Part shown: positions 62,755-64,000 of the stretch, one piece after another
How positions within the stretch are numbered: position 1 is the first letter of the stretch
Layout of the letters: each line of letters begins with the position of its first letter
NCBI GenBank assembly: GCA_005408345.1
Contig: SEMN01000176.1
Coordinates: 2,501 to 66,500, forward strand
DNA: 64,000 nucleotides
Source of the DNA: Macquaria australasica
Taxonomy: Eukaryota > Chordata > Actinopteri > Centrarchiformes > Percichthyidae
Direction of reading: 5' to 3'
The notes under the pieces: generated by a model
What the model saw: the letters and a program-made list of their open reading frames with translations, nothing else
The model's database searches: none
What the model was told of the DNA's origin: nothing
Translations under genes and position numbers: made by a program

Positions 62755-63160
62755 TACCCCCTTTCCACCAACGCGGACCTAGTGCTAGTGCCGGTTCGGA
62801 GTTGGTTCAACTTGCGAACCTTCTAAGAACCGGTTTGCTTTTCCACGGGCTGGAGGGCCACCACAGAGCCACATCATTACGTCACTGTATACGTCTGCGC
62901 GCGTCTCCACTTTCCCAGCAACGCTAGCGCCAACTTCAAGCACAACAGCAACAATGGCGGACTACAACGTCTCTTTACAAGTGTTGCTCCCGGCTGGTTG
63001 CTCATCGTGATTGCTATGGACGTTTGAGAAGAAAGGTAATTACCTAACACATTTTGATTCTTATTAACACTGAACGTAAGTTTTAGTTGGTCTTGTTGGT
63101 CACGATAATCCCGCCCCCAGACGCTGCCCCTGTCGTAAGCGGTTCTTGGTAAATGTGCTC
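62755..63160 (+). mobile_element. Repeat family D, copy 2 (probable MITE)
   Basis: It begins TACCCCCTTTCCACCAACGC, the terminal sequence of a fish hAT-like nonautonomous family as I remember it, and extends past ACGTCTGCGCGCGTCTCCAC to GTAAGCGGTTCTTGG. The expected mirrored right end is eroded. It includes ATGGCGGACTACAACG, which looks like a start context but leads only to a short frame. Confidence 0.6.
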
Positions 63161-63490
63161 ATTCGCTCTCTTGCCGAGTTAGATGAGAAGATTGATATCG
63201 CTCTCATATCAGTATGGTAACTATGAAGCTACAGTCAGCAGCAGGTCTGCTTAGCTTAGCATGGCAACGACTGAAAACAGGAAGAACCAGCTAGCTTGAC
63301 TCTGCCCAAAGACACCAGAGATATAACGTGTTAATAAGCCATCTTTATAGGTGCTAGTAGGTGAACAGGGCCAAGCTAGCCGTTTCCCCTCTTTCCAGTC
63401 TCTATGCTGAGCTTAGCTGCATCTTCATATTTAGTGGACAGATATGAGAGTGGTATCAATCTTCTCATCCAACTCTCAGCAAGAAAGTAA
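63161..63490. mobile_element. Foldback (palindromic) element next to exon 1
   Basis: The left part GAGTTAGATGAGAAGATTGA followed by TATCGCTCTCATATC (63177-63211 region) is mirrored at 63440-63476, which reversed reads GAGTTGGATGAGAAGATTGA then TACCACTCTCATATC. The similarity continues outward (GCTCTCTTGCC versus ACTTTCTTGC) and inward (CTATGAAGCTACAG / GCTTAGCTTAGCATGG versus ATATGAAGATGCAG / GCTAAGCTCAGCATAG), giving arms of roughly 100-130 bp. It lies about 255 bp inside intron 1 from the exon 1 donor. Confidence 0.75.
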
Positions 63491-63745
63491 GTCCAAAATG
63501 TCTAACTATTCCTTTATTTCCTGTTTTATCAGCTCCCCCTATGAAAACTAACATGGTCCCCTCAGAGATATTTGAAAATGACAATGCAGCTATTGCACAA
63601 GTCTGCATGAGTTTATTCCTTCAACAACTCTGCATGCACTAGACCGACAGAGCTCCAGGAGAAACAAACTCAAACCACAGCTCAGCACGGGGAGCATCCT
63701 TAACCTGCTGAATTACTCCAGACATGGATGAGCAGAAGAAATTAC

Positions 63746-63907
63746 CCTGTCCTTCATCCTCCAGCTCTGCGCTAAAGCCTTGGAGCCCTCAATCTTCTCC
63801 GAGTGTCGTTTCTTCATGAAGGCCAGTGGAAGTTTCCAGTCATTCATGTCGGCCTCCTCTTCCTCGGCGAGGCCCACGGCCGGTGAATGAAGCAAGTCTG
63901 AGTCCAT
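63746..63907 (-). CDS. rptor: Raptor (mTORC1 scaffold), coding exon 1, residues 1-54
   Basis: Raptor binds TOR-signalling motifs of substrates such as S6K and 4E-BP and couples mTOR complex 1 to Rag GTPases at the lysosome. This exon encodes the acidic N-terminus followed by the conserved stretch DWKLPLAFMKKRHSEKIEGS and ends in SWRMKDR, aligning one-to-one with the 54 residues of vertebrate Raptor exon 1 as I know it. The start at 63907 was chosen because it matches the family start and has a strong context (A at -3, G at +4). An in-frame ATG two codons upstream (63913) has a weak context. The exon ends on a codon boundary (AGG) and is followed on the minus strand by GTAATT, a valid 5' splice site. 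The next exon lies about 15.2 kb away. Confidence 0.95.
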
Positions 63908-63945
63908 TTTCATCAGGGCCCTACAGGGGAGAGCTCTTGTTAGTA
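63908..63945 (-). promoter_or_regulatory. Probable 3' splice site before the Raptor start codon
   Basis: Reading the minus strand, a perfect TACTAAC branch-point-like heptamer (63945-63939) is followed by a CT-rich run and AG at 63922-63921. The putative branch A at 63940 is 19 nt from the AG. If the site is used, the coding exon starts at 63920 with only 13 nt of 5' UTR before the ATG, and the promoter plus a noncoding exon lie right of the window. The alternative is that transcription starts further right and this is unspliced 5' UTR. No promoter element can be judged in the roughly 90 bases that remain. Confidence 0.5.
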
Positions 63946-64000
63946 ACACAGATCTGATGAGTTTATTGTGGCCTCTTGCTGTGCAGTCATGGTGGAAAAC

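Larger units (their letters stand above)
48539..63745 (-). other. Raptor intron 1 (about 15.2 kb)
   Basis: The donor after exon 1 is GTAATT and the acceptor before exon 2 is CTTCTCCTCCAG. Listed repeats aside, nothing was recognised at 48830-50600, 51000-51495, 51980-52755, 53700-56115, 56890-58455, 58665-62750 (a possible old repeat edge near 61090-61320) and 63495-63745. A purine-rich patch is at 54590-54790. Bases 59640-59890 and 62150-62470 look single-copy. Confidence 0.9.

Noticed and set aside
62930..63045. Start codon in ATGGCGGACTACAACG as the first exon of a gene
   Set aside because: It lies inside repeat family D, ends after a short frame and shows no protein similarity.

Overview
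The window is vertebrate, almost certainly teleost fish, chromosomal DNA. It is intron-dominated and carries the 5' part of one host gene on the minus strand, rptor (Raptor, the scaffold subunit of mTOR complex 1). Four coding exons are readable with canonical splice sites and matching phases: exon 1 (63746-63907), exon 2 (48436-48538), exon 3 (45622-45704) and exon 4 (2759-2917). Together they encode residues 1-169, the first half of the RNC (caspase-like) domain. The rest of the gene lies beyond the left edge, and a probable noncoding first exon lies beyond the right edge.

Everything else is intron: intron 1 about 15.2 kb, intron 2 about 2.7 kb, intron 3 about 42.7 kb, and at least 2.7 kb of intron 4. 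These introns hold a typical fish repeat landscape: a 5'-truncated L2/Rex1-type LINE (6230-8450) with a SINE-like repeat nested inside its reading frame; an RTE/Rex3-like remnant; Tc1-like and hAT transposase fossils; a BED-finger hAT element with a perfect 8-bp target duplication (16854-17602); many MITEs; several families I recognise from memory as common in fish; and microsatellites. Assignment to teleosts rests on these repeats and on the high CA/GT content. I cannot name the species.

The most striking structure is a pair of 574-bp inverted arms (24766-25339 and 26053-26626), 573/574 identical by base-by-base comparison and separated by 713 bp. The inner edge of the right arm is embedded in a perfect 20-bp-stem hairpin (26042-26087), which suggests a recent template-switching event. 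Other points of interest are a foldback element next to exon 1 (63161-63490), a strong splice acceptor just before the Raptor start codon, and a diverged direct duplication of TAAT-rich sequence (35943-36120) that might be regulatory. I found no second host gene, RNA gene, CRISPR array or prokaryote-type system. Nothing here amounts to a new biological system, so the value lies in gene structure and in unusual repeat rearrangements.
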